From Pyrinomonadaceae bacterium (GTDB lineage: Bacteria > Acidobacteriota > Blastocatellia > Pyrinomonadales > Pyrinomonadaceae): a DNA stretch of 5,169 nt. How positions within the stretch are numbered: the first letter of the stretch is position 1; every line of letters starts with the position of its first letter. The translations under genes were made by a program, and so were the position numbers. The stretch lies in contig JACCRA010000572.1 in assembly GCA_013813825.1 (NCBI GenBank), positions 1 to 5,169 of the forward strand, read 5' to 3'. Under the pieces are notes generated by a model that worked only from the letters and a program-made list of their open reading frames with translations, had not been told where the DNA came from and ran no database searches. Positions 1-5,169 of the stretch are shown here, piece by piece.

Positions 1-93
1 CCGCCGCCTTTTCGTGTCGATCAAAAACTTCACCAGATTCTTTATCAGCCGGCCGGCCGGCCATCGCTCGAACCGCTGCCCGAGCCGGAAGTT

Positions 94-1224
94 TTGCCCG
101 AGCCGCCGTACCCGCAGCACCCCGACCCGCGGGAGATGACCAAATCCGAATATCAAAAGCTCAACGCGATGCGCGCTTGGAAGACGTGGGGCGCGCCCTA
201 CTTCAAGTCGCGCTGGCATAGCAAGGAAGTGCGGCCGCTCATCCCGTATCTGTTCACCGAGTGGAAGTGCAATCTCGATTGCCATTACTGCTGGTCGTAC
301 AACAATGCCGTTAAGGGCATGACCGAAGATGTCGCCAAGCGTTCCATTGATTGGCTCCACTCCATCGGCTCGCGCGTCCTCGCGCTGATGGGCGGCGAGC
401 CGCTCCTGCGCCCCAAGTTCATTCACAAGATCGTCTATTACAGCGCCAAGAAAGACATCTTCGTTTATCTCCCGACCAACGGCCGGCTGATGAAGCCCGA
501 CGTGACCGACCGCCTCGGCGACGCCGGTTTAGCGACCGTCAATTTGGCCGTCGATTCGGTGGAAGAGCGCAAGGCTTTGCCGAAAGCATTTAAGCCGATC
601 CGCCCCTACTTCGACTACCTCATTAAGCGCCAGCATTACTACGGCTACACCGTGATGTTCAATATCAACATCACGCGCCTCAACATGGAAGACGTGAAGG
701 AGTTGACCGAGATCGCTCACGACAACGGCATCGCCACTGACTATCACATCAATGAGACGCCGATGATGGAGCAAACTCACTTCAAACACCTTGACGAGAA
801 CAGCACCTACTTGCGGCCCGAAGATTTCGACAAGGTTGACGAACTGCTGGACTACCTCAACGACAAGCGCGCCGCAGGGTACAAGATGGCGAACCCGAGC
901 GAGCATATGCACGACATGAAGAAGCTGATGCGTGGCGAGATCGATCCGTGGCAATGCCGCGCCGGAAAAAGCTCGCTGATCATTCGCACCGACGGCACGC
1001 TCGCTCCCTGCTTCCCGATGTACTCGGCCACGCACGACTGGGGCACCATCGGCGCGCACAAGTTCGAGACTAAGCAACTCGACGAGATGAAGAAGGAGTG
1101 TACGAAACACTGCCTCTCGACCTGCAACTATATCCTCGGCTACTGCTACGACAATTTACGCGTCATCACGTGGGCGCTCAAGCAAGCGAAGCACGGCTTC
1201 AAGGGTGTGTCCGGCAGTTTCTGA
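94..1224 (+). CDS. Radical SAM protein with SPASM-like C-terminal cysteine cluster (5' end uncertain)
   Basis: Counting from the TTG at 94, the protein is 376 residues. Residues 59-66 read CNLDCHYC, the CxxxCxxC motif whose three cysteines bind the [4Fe-4S] cluster that cleaves S-adenosylmethionine. A GGEP motif that contacts SAM is at 100-103. The C-terminus holds C288, G301-x4-C306, C336, C340, C344 and C351, resembling the auxiliary-cluster SPASM region, but with x3/x3/x6 spacing rather than the usual Cx2Cx5Cx3C. SPASM enzymes commonly modify peptides or proteins; the substrate here is unknown and no precursor peptide is visible. No signal peptide or membrane segment is seen, so it is probably cytoplasmic. 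The start is unsettled: the frame is open to base 1 through a proline-rich stretch, and the first in-frame ATG is at 136 with GGGAG directly abutting it, too close for a ribosome site. The gene may begin left of the window. A strong hairpin follows 32 bases after the stop. Confidence 0.9.
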   Translation: MPEPPYPQHPDPREMTKSEYQKLNAMRAWKTWGAPYFKSRWHSKEVRPLIPYLFTEWKCNLDCHYCWSYNNAVKGMTEDVAKRSIDWLHSIGSRVLALMGGEPLLRPKFIHKIVYYSAKKDIFVYLPTNGRLMKPDVTDRLGDAGLATVNLAVDSVEERKALPKAFKPIRPYFDYLIKRQHYYGYTVMFNINITRLNMEDVKELTEIAHDNGIATDYHINETPMMEQTHFKHLDENSTYLRPEDFDKVDELLDYLNDKRAAGYKMANPSEHMHDMKKLMRGEIDPWQCRAGKSSLIIRTDGTLAPCFPMYSATHDWGTIGAHKFETKQLDEMKKECTKHCLSTCNYILGYCYDNLRVITWALKQAKHGFKGVSGSF

Positions 1225-1256
1225 AACACCGCCGCCGGCTGGTTCCACTCAAGCGA

Positions 1257-1311
1257 CAAAAGGGATGGCGCGGACACTTCAACTCTTGAAGTGTCCGCGC
1301 CATCCCTTTTG
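1257..1311. terminator. Perfect 26-bp hairpin, probable bidirectional terminator
   Basis: Arms 1257-1282 and 1286-1311 are exact reverse complements around a 3-base CTC loop. Each arm has an outer A4/T4 tract, so the RNA from either strand ends its stem with CCCTTTT. The hairpin sits 32 bases past the radical SAM stop and 30 bases past the stop of the minus-strand HDOD remnant, where a terminator shared by converging genes would lie. The stem is longer and more perfect than a typical intrinsic terminator, so it could instead be, or derive from, a dispersed palindromic repeat. Confidence 0.75.
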
Positions 1312-1341
1312 CTTACTCACTTCTGAAATGACAGCGGGCGG

Positions 1342-1737
1342 TTACTGCCCTTGACGGGATGACGCGAGCGCGACCATCTCGCGTGTCAGTTCCGGCTCGA
1401 CCGCGTCCCAGATTCGGTTGAGTTGCCCGGAGGTCAGTCGCAACGCGAGCGCGGATTCGGTAGTGGCGAGATTAAGCTGTGGGTTGACGCGCCAGCCGTG
1501 GCCGTGCATGTTCGCCAAGTTATCGGCGATGTCAACGACGCGCGCGGTGACGAGTGAATTTTTTGCTTGGCCGGGATGATGGTGATTATAAATGGCGTAA
1601 CACATTTCGTCCGGAAAGTTTCAGCGTTTGGCGACGAGCGCGCCCGCCTGCGCGTGAGTGAAACCGTAAATCCCGCGCTCGCGCTCGAGCAACTGCTGCT
1701 CGTCGTCATAAACGCTCATCAGCATAATCATGCGCCA
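1342..1737 (-). pseudogene. Decayed HDOD (HD-related output) domain gene
   Basis: Minus-strand reading from about 1737 to the TAA at 1342-1344 gives the second half of an HDOD domain. RMIMLMSVYDDEQQLLERE comes first, then YGFTHAQAGALVAKR, an in-frame TGA at 1621-1623, NFPDEMCYAIYNHHHPGQA, and a helical tail containing LVTARVVDIADNLA. The order GxxHxxxGxxLxxxW-xxP...HHxP matches HDOD proteins, and the TGA falls where the family has tryptophan, so a single TGG-to-TGA change explains it. The 5' half, including the expected HDxG motif, is absent: an in-frame TAA lies at 1741-1743 just ahead of the first recognisable residues. TGA is a real stop here because the radical SAM gene ends with it. HDOD proteins act in signalling, often near motility genes. 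An ATG at 1605 could still yield an 87-residue fragment, but this is unlikely to be functional. A sequencing error at the TGA would not restore the missing N-terminus. Confidence 0.75.
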
Positions 1738-1740
1738 ACT

Positions 1741-2164
1741 TTAGTTTCCCCAACGCTGGTCGCGGTAATTGCTGGATGCTCGATTTATTAATCCCCTCTG
1801 ACGGACAACCGACACGGGGTGTCAGGATTCCGACATCTACCCGTTGCTTAAACTCAAGTGACAAGCCTTCCTGTTGGCACGGCTACTCTTTGCCGATACG
1901 CCCCTTCTGTCAAGACTTCGGAATTTGAGTTCGCCGGCTCAGGTCTAATCATCAATAAAGCCTGAAAATTTCATTCTAGCCCGACCATAAACTGCAAGTC
2001 CTCTTGGGGCTAGGATGATTTTTCAAACTAAAACCTTTCATCGATGGTTCGTCAACGAATTTCCGCTACCGCGCGGAACAACTCTTGCCATGACCTTCAC
2101 GTCTTGCCCGATGGGCCAACCATTCGAGCCAAAATTCTCACTCCATCCCGGCAGTTTTTATGAC
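1741..2164. other. Gene-poor stretch between the HDOD remnant and fliA
   Basis: I find no convincing gene here. The segment holds the expected place of the lost 5' half of the HDOD gene, but I could not recognise that half in any frame. There is a small hairpin, GACAC-GGG-GTGTC, at 1811-1823. An AT-richer patch at about 1944-1990 should contain the sigma-factor promoter, but no -35/-10 pair is good enough to call. Bases 2015-2164 are open in the fliA frame but do not look like the start of a FliA protein. Confidence 0.5.
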
Positions 2165-2950
2165 ATGACATTCATGACAACCTCCATCCACGCTCCAGAA
2201 TTTCGCGCCGTGCCACCGCCAGCGCGGCCAATTCTTTTCGACCGTGACCAATTGATCGAAAATCATTTGCCGCAGGTCAAGTTCATCGCCGACCGGCTAG
2301 CCGCCAAGCTCCCAACCTCTGTGGAGCGCGATGACTTGATCGGGGCCGGCGTGATCGGGCTGCTGGACGCCGTTGAAAAATTTAATCCCGCGCGCGGCGT
2401 GCAATTCAAAACCTACGCCGAAATGCGCGTGCGCGGCGCGATGCTTGACAGTCTGCGCGAACTGGACTGGGCTCCGCGGTCGATGCGTCGACGGGCACGC
2501 GAGATTGAGGACGTCTATCACCGCATCGAGCAGGAGCAAGGACGTTCGGCCGAGGAGCAGGAAGTGGCCGTCGCGTTGGGATTACCGCTTGCCGAGTTGC
2601 GCCTCCAGTTGCAAGATTTGCGCGGCCTGCTGGTGATGACGCTCGATGGCGACGACCAGGATGAAGACGGCAACACGATTTGTCGCCAGATTCCCGACGA
2701 GTGCTCACTTACCCCGCTGGCAGGCTACGAGCAGACAGAAAGACAGGAGATGCTTCGGGCGGCGATTGAAAGATTGCCGGAAAAGGAGCGGCAGATTGTC
2801 GCGCTCTATTATCTTGATGAGCTAACGATGAAGGAAGTCGGGTTGGTGCTCGGAGTCACAGAGTCGCGCGTATCACAGATTCATACACAAGCAATGCTCA
2901 AGCTGCGGGCGGCGCTGGCGTCGCGTTTCAGCAACACCGCCGCCTGTTAG
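2165..2950 (+). CDS. fliA: RNA polymerase sigma factor, FliA/WhiG family (sigma-28, flagellar)
   Basis: This is a sigma-70-family factor that directs RNA polymerase to late flagellar and chemotaxis promoters. With the start at 2165 it is 261 residues, near the usual FliA length. Region 2 is very characteristic: LIENHLPQVKFIADRLA, then DLIGAGVIGLLDAVEKFNP, FKTYAEMRVRGAMLDSLREL and DWAPRSMRRRAR. Region 3 follows, and region 4 carries LPEKERQIVALYYLDELTM and the helix-turn-helix KEVGLVLGVTESRVSQIH, which reads the -35 box. The frame extends to an ATG at 2015, adding 50 residues with no FliA likeness and different codon choice. The ATGs at 2165 and 2174 fit the family better, but none of the candidates has a good ribosome site. 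The flgM-like anti-sigma gene begins 149 bases downstream, which supports the flagellar assignment over a general stress or sporulation role. Confidence 0.93.
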   Translation: MTFMTTSIHAPEFRAVPPPARPILFDRDQLIENHLPQVKFIADRLAAKLPTSVERDDLIGAGVIGLLDAVEKFNPARGVQFKTYAEMRVRGAMLDSLRELDWAPRSMRRRAREIEDVYHRIEQEQGRSAEEQEVAVALGLPLAELRLQLQDLRGLLVMTLDGDDQDEDGNTICRQIPDECSLTPLAGYEQTERQEMLRAAIERLPEKERQIVALYYLDELTMKEVGLVLGVTESRVSQIHTQAMLKLRAALASRFSNTAAC

Positions 2951-3018
2951 CGCCGACAGCATCAGAGCCGCTGGCATCGAAATTCTGACCGCGTAAAATC
3001 GCCCTTCAAATAATTCGT

Positions 3019-3046
3019 TAATGGTTCCTCGCTCTCACGACGATAA
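3019..3046 (+). promoter_or_regulatory. Candidate sigma-28 (FliA) promoter of flgM
   Basis: TAATGGTT at 3019-3026 matches the sigma-28 -35 consensus TAAAGTTT at 6 of 8 bases. GACGATAA at 3039-3046 matches the -10 consensus GCCGATAA at 7 of 8. The spacer is 12 bases, against the usual 11. Transcription would begin near 3053, leaving a leader of about 47 bases to the flgM ATG at 3100. The consensus is from enterobacteria, so agreement in this organism is suggestive only. Confidence 0.5.
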
Positions 3047-3087
3047 GCACGGTGCATCCGGAGAATGTGTTTGCCGGGCAGACGTTG

Positions 3088-3095
3088 TAAAGGAG
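3088..3095 (+). promoter_or_regulatory. Ribosome binding site of flgM
   Basis: TAAAGGAG lies 4 bases before the ATG at 3100. It is the clearest Shine-Dalgarno sequence in the window and fixes the start of flgM. The radical SAM, fliA and regulator genes have no comparable site. Confidence 0.7.
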
Positions 3096-3099
3096 CACG

Positions 3100-3477
3100 A
3101 TGAACTCTTTGAAACAGAGTAGTCAGACAGATGTTGACACCGTGGACGAGTCCTTAAGAGCACCCGTCACGGCTGGTGTAGCTGAATCTCACACATCACA
3201 GACGATAGGGACAGCCGCGACCGTGCAGAGCGAAATTGATCAAGGGAAGAGACGAGAGAATAAAATTGGAGGGCTTGTCGCGCGTGTTAAAGCGCTGCCG
3301 GAGGTTCGGCGCGAGCGCGTCGAGATGTTACGTCCGCTCATCAAGTCTGGACACTATCAGCCGTCCGCGAACGACATTGCCGCCGCTATTCTGAACATCG
3401 ATTCGACATGCGGGAACAGGTTGGCACTACAGTCAGAACCGTCTGCGGTAGGGGCCGGAAAGCTGAGGCCGGGCTAG
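3100..3477 (+). CDS. flgM: Anti-sigma-28 factor, FlgM family
   Basis: FlgM binds FliA and keeps it off RNA polymerase until the hook-basal body is complete, then leaves through the flagellar export channel. The 125-residue product has a low-complexity, Ser/Thr/Gln-rich N-terminal half (about 1-55), likely disordered as in known FlgM proteins. The sigma-binding region follows at about 58-98: GGLVARVKALPEVRRERVEM, a short helix, then SGHYQPSANDIAAAIL, matching the FlgM pattern of an arginine/lysine-rich helix, an SGxY turn and an IAxAIL helix. Most FlgM proteins end soon after this helix, whereas this one adds about 25 residues (DSTCGNRLAL onward) with no recognisable domain. It lies just after fliA on the same strand with its own ribosome site and a possible FliA-dependent promoter. 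The gene ends with adjacent stops TAG and TGA and converges on the sigma-54 regulator. Confidence 0.85.
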   Translation: MNSLKQSSQTDVDTVDESLRAPVTAGVAESHTSQTIGTAATVQSEIDQGKRRENKIGGLVARVKALPEVRRERVEMLRPLIKSGHYQPSANDIAAAILNIDSTCGNRLALQSEPSAVGAGKLRPG

Positions 3478-3480
3478 TGA

Positions 3481-3522
3481 CCTCAAACAGTTGAGGCCGC
3501 TTATCTTTTCATCTTTTCGTTT
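3481..3522 (+). terminator. Probable terminator of flgM
   Basis: A 6-bp stem, CCTCAA at 3481-3486 and TTGAGG at 3491-3496, encloses an ACAG loop. A T-rich tract with several TTTT runs follows at about 3501-3522. The stem is short and the first T-run is about 8 bases after it, so this is a modest terminator. It starts four bases after the flgM stop, between the convergent genes, and works only in the plus direction because the other side is not T-rich. Confidence 0.5.
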
Positions 3523-3539
3523 TCCTATCAATTCCTTCG

Positions 3540-4994
3540 TTACGCTTCGTCGCCTCTCGACATGGCTCCATCGTCTTTCATATTGATGCCGTATTTTTGT
3601 GTCTTCTCAATGAACGTCGAGCGCGGGAGGCGGAGTTTTTCGGCGGCTGCTTTCTGATTGCCGCCGGCTTCCCTAAGCGCCTGTAGGAGAATCTGTTTCT
3701 CCTGTTTCGCAAGGCACGCTTTCAGATCGATGCCTTCTTTCGGCAGCGATTGGCCGAAGCCATAATTCGACTTAAGGGGGAGCACGGGCGATCCCCCCGC
3801 CGCGCCGTTTTGTACTTCCTCCGGGAAGTGTCCGCTGCTGATAACTGGTGCGTCAGCCGAGATGACGGCGGCGCGCTCTATTGCATTACGCAATTGGCGG
3901 ACGTTGCCGGGCCAGAAATATCCCGCGAGAGCCGGCCACACCGCTTCATCGATCTGCTTGCGAGGCAACCCTTCGCCCTCGTCGCTATCACAGAAACGCG
4001 CGAGCAACTGTTCGGCGAGCGGCCGGATGTCGGCGGGTCGCTCGCGTAAAGGAGGCAGATGCAGCAACACTTTGTTCAGGCGGTAGTAAAGATCGCGGCG
4101 AAATCTTTTCTCTTCGATGAGTGCGGGCAGGTCCGCGCTCGTCGCCGCGATCACGCGCACGTCTGCCTCAATCTGGCGCGTGCCGCCGAGCTTCTCATAG
4201 ACATTCTCTTCGAGCACGCGCAACAGTTTCGGTTGGAGGTCATAATCCATGTCGCCGATTTCGTCGAGAAAGAGCGTGCCACCCCGGGCGCGGCCAAAGC
4301 GCCCTTCGCCAGCCGCGTGCGCGCCGGTGAAAGCTCCACGCTCGTGGCCGAACAGCTCTTTCTCCAACAATTCGTGCGGCACGGCGGCGCAGTTGAGCGC
4401 CACGAAAGGCTGTTCGCCACGCGGACTGAGACGGTGAATGGCCCGCGCGACCAATTCTTTCCCTGTCCCCGTTTCGCCTGTCACCAGCACGCTGAACTTG
4501 CGCGGCGCGAAAATCCTGATCTGTTCAATCAACCCGGTCATCGCTTCCGATTCGGCGACCAGACCAGCAATTGTTGCAGCAGCCGTCTCCTCCGGCCGCG
4601 CATCATCACCAACTTTACAGCGGCGGGTCAAGACCCGCCCGGCTGCAACGCGTAGCGCGCTCGAAAGCTGTTCGTTGTCGAGCGGCTTGGTCAAATAATC
4701 ACTCGCGCCGCGCTTCATCGCGACGATAGCATCGGTAATCGATCCATAAGCCGTCAGCACCAACGTCACGGCCTCGGGACGCAACTCGGAACAGTGCAAT
4801 AACAGGTCAAGCCCCGACATCCCCGGCATTCTGACATCGGTCACGATAATGTCGAATTCCTCTTTTTTAAGCAGGCTGATGGCGGCGTCGGCGTGCGTGG
4901 CTCCGGCGGTCTGATATCCGTCTTCGCGCGCCTGTTCGATCAGTAGCGCGCGGACAGCTTCATCATCCTCAACAAATAACACTCGAATATTCAT
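3540..4994 (-). CDS. Sigma-54-dependent response regulator, NtrC family, with FleQ-like HTH
   Basis: This 484-residue protein has the full NtrC layout. The receiver (about 3-118) has the acidic pocket E9/D10/D11, phosphoacceptor D53 in VTDVRMPG, T81 and K103. The AAA+ domain (about 145-375) has Walker A GETGTGKE at 173-180, the sigma-54-contacting GAFTGA loop at 220-225, Walker B GGTLFLDEIGD at 238-248, the arginine-finger region FRRDLYYRLN at 298-307 and WPGNVRQLRN at 361-370. Sensor I reads AATS where AATN is usual. A Fis-type HTH occupies about 443-470, and its RSTFIEKTQKYGI ending resembles the RTTLVEKMRKYG ending of FleQ flagellar regulators rather than the usual RTLxRKL form. Phosphorylated, it should activate sigma-54 promoters by ATP hydrolysis. 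With fliA and flgM next door, a flagellar role is likely but unproven. No partner histidine kinase lies in the window. A palindrome is built into the receiver-AAA+ linker. The start is the ATG at 4994, with no clear ribosome site. Confidence 0.93.
   Translation of the reverse strand: MNIRVLFVEDDEAVRALLIEQAREDGYQTAGATHADAAISLLKKEEFDIIVTDVRMPGMSGLDLLLHCSELRPEAVTLVLTAYGSITDAIVAMKRGASDYLTKPLDNEQLSSALRVAAGRVLTRRCKVGDDARPEETAAATIAGLVAESEAMTGLIEQIRIFAPRKFSVLVTGETGTGKELVARAIHRLSPRGEQPFVALNCAAVPHELLEKELFGHERGAFTGAHAAGEGRFGRARGGTLFLDEIGDMDYDLQPKLLRVLEENVYEKLGGTRQIEADVRVIAATSADLPALIEEKRFRRDLYYRLNKVLLHLPPLRERPADIRPLAEQLLARFCDSDEGEGLPRKQIDEAVWPALAGYFWPGNVRQLRNAIERAAVISADAPVISSGHFPEEVQNGAAGGSPVLPLKSNYGFGQSLPKEGIDLKACLAKQEKQILLQALREAGGNQKAAAEKLRLPRSTFIEKTQKYGINMKDDGAMSRGDEA
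4618..4645. repeat. Palindrome inside the regulator linker, REP-like
   Basis: GGCGGGTC at 4622-4629 and GACCCGCC at 4632-4639 are exact reverse complements separated by AA. CAG at 4618-4620 and CTG at 4643-4645 extend the symmetry imperfectly. The element is read in frame as residues 117-126 of the sigma-54 regulator, at the end of the receiver, where length and sequence are tolerant. It resembles a small dispersed palindromic repeat inserted into a gene, but only one copy is visible here, so mobility is inferred. Confidence 0.45.
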
Positions 4995-5169
4995 GGATGA
5001 GGGTCGGAAAAAGCGCGGGCGGCGGGACCTTTTCGGGTTCAGGAAGTAGGACGCTCGTCAACTCAATTATTGAGCGAGTCGATTTTCATGGTAACTGATA
5101 AGGTGCCGGGTTGACAATACTTTCGTCCCACTTAAATCGAACCTCAAGAGATCGAGAATGTTGGAATAG
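4995..5169. other. Noncoding upstream region of the sigma-54 regulator
   Basis: No gene is supported on either strand. A 13-base palindrome, CTCAAT-T-ATTGAG, at 5062-5074 lies about 70 bases ahead of the regulator start and could be an operator. A TTGACA at 5111-5116 on the plus strand has only a weak partner, TTAAAT at 5132-5137 with a 15-base spacer, and might serve a gene beyond the right edge. I found no good minus-strand -35/-10 pair and no sigma-54 site (GG-N10-GC type) for the regulator itself. Confidence 0.4.

Noticed and set aside
49..62. CCGGCC tandem palindrome near the left edge
   Set aside because: It is a short GC repeat within an open proline-rich frame and does not form a recognisable site.
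529..1110. Long minus-strand open frame opposite the radical SAM gene
   Set aside because: It lies wholly antisense to a gene with clear catalytic motifs, and its translation has no recognisable domain; it is a GC-rich shadow frame.
1744..1800. Minus-strand ALGKLKLAHDYADE as a frame-shifted HDOD remnant (HDIGKL-like)
   Set aside because: The likeness is short, lacks the HD residues and overlaps the better in-frame match RMIMLMSVYDDE, so it is probably coincidence.
1875..1899. Sigma-54-like and sigma-28-like boxes upstream of fliA (TTGGCACG near TTTGCCGATAC)
   Set aside because: TGGCAC and TTGC are 9 bases apart instead of 5, and the alternative GG-GC pair has 9 rather than 10 intervening bases. 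GCCGATAC matches a sigma-28 -10 box, but no -35 box lies at the right distance.
1956..1990. TAAAGCCT followed by GACCATAA ahead of fliA as a sigma-28 promoter
   Set aside because: The spacer would be 19 bases instead of 11-12, so the two boxes do not form a usable promoter.
4059..4655. 198-codon plus-strand open frame opposite the sigma-54 regulator
   Set aside because: It is antisense to the conserved AAA+ domain and has no domain likeness, so it is a shadow of the real gene.
4995..5085. Tail of an upstream histidine kinase overlapping the regulator start
   Set aside because: A minus-strand frame runs across the regulator start to a TGA at codon level, but it is closed by a stop near 5085 and its short peptide has no kinase motif.

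Overview
The window looks like chromosome from a GC-rich, flagellated, Gram-negative-type bacterium. It carries a FliA/WhiG-type flagellar sigma factor, a FlgM-like anti-sigma factor and a sigma-54 enhancer-binding response regulator, with no phage, plasmid or transposase genes. The phylum cannot be fixed from the sequence. Two features would fit a Verrucomicrobiota- or Acidobacteriota-like genome: long palindromes, one of them inside a coding region, and mostly weak or absent Shine-Dalgarno sites. That assignment is a low-confidence inference.

Layout, left to right. (1) Positions 1-1224, plus strand: a radical SAM protein with a CxxxCxxC cluster and a second cysteine set at the C-terminus. 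Its frame is open to the left edge, so the gene may begin outside the window. (2) Positions 1257-1311: a perfect 26-bp-stem hairpin between two converging reading frames, probably a bidirectional terminator and possibly a dispersed repeat. (3) Positions 1342-1737, minus strand: a decayed HDOD-domain gene with an in-frame TGA and no 5' half. (4) About 430 bases without a convincing gene. (5) fliA-like sigma factor, plus strand, ending at 2950. (6) An intergenic segment with a good sigma-28-type promoter match. (7) A flgM-like gene, 3100-3477, followed by a short hairpin with a T-rich tail. (8) A 484-residue receiver/AAA+/Fis regulator on the minus strand, 3540-4994, convergent with flgM. (9) A 175-base noncoding right end holding a small palindrome.

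How the genes may work together. FliA directs late flagellar transcription. FlgM holds FliA until the hook-basal body is built and FlgM is exported. The sigma-54 activator has a C-terminal HTH resembling FleQ-type flagellar regulators, so it could act above FliA. The sigma-28-like site ahead of flgM suggests that FliA drives its own inhibitor, the usual negative feedback. HDOD proteins often occur near motility and signalling genes, so the remnant suits this neighbourhood. The radical SAM gene has no evident link to motility and its substrate is unknown. I see no clear sign of a new multi-gene system; the points most worth checking are the two palindromes, the decayed HDOD gene and the FliA/FlgM control circuit.
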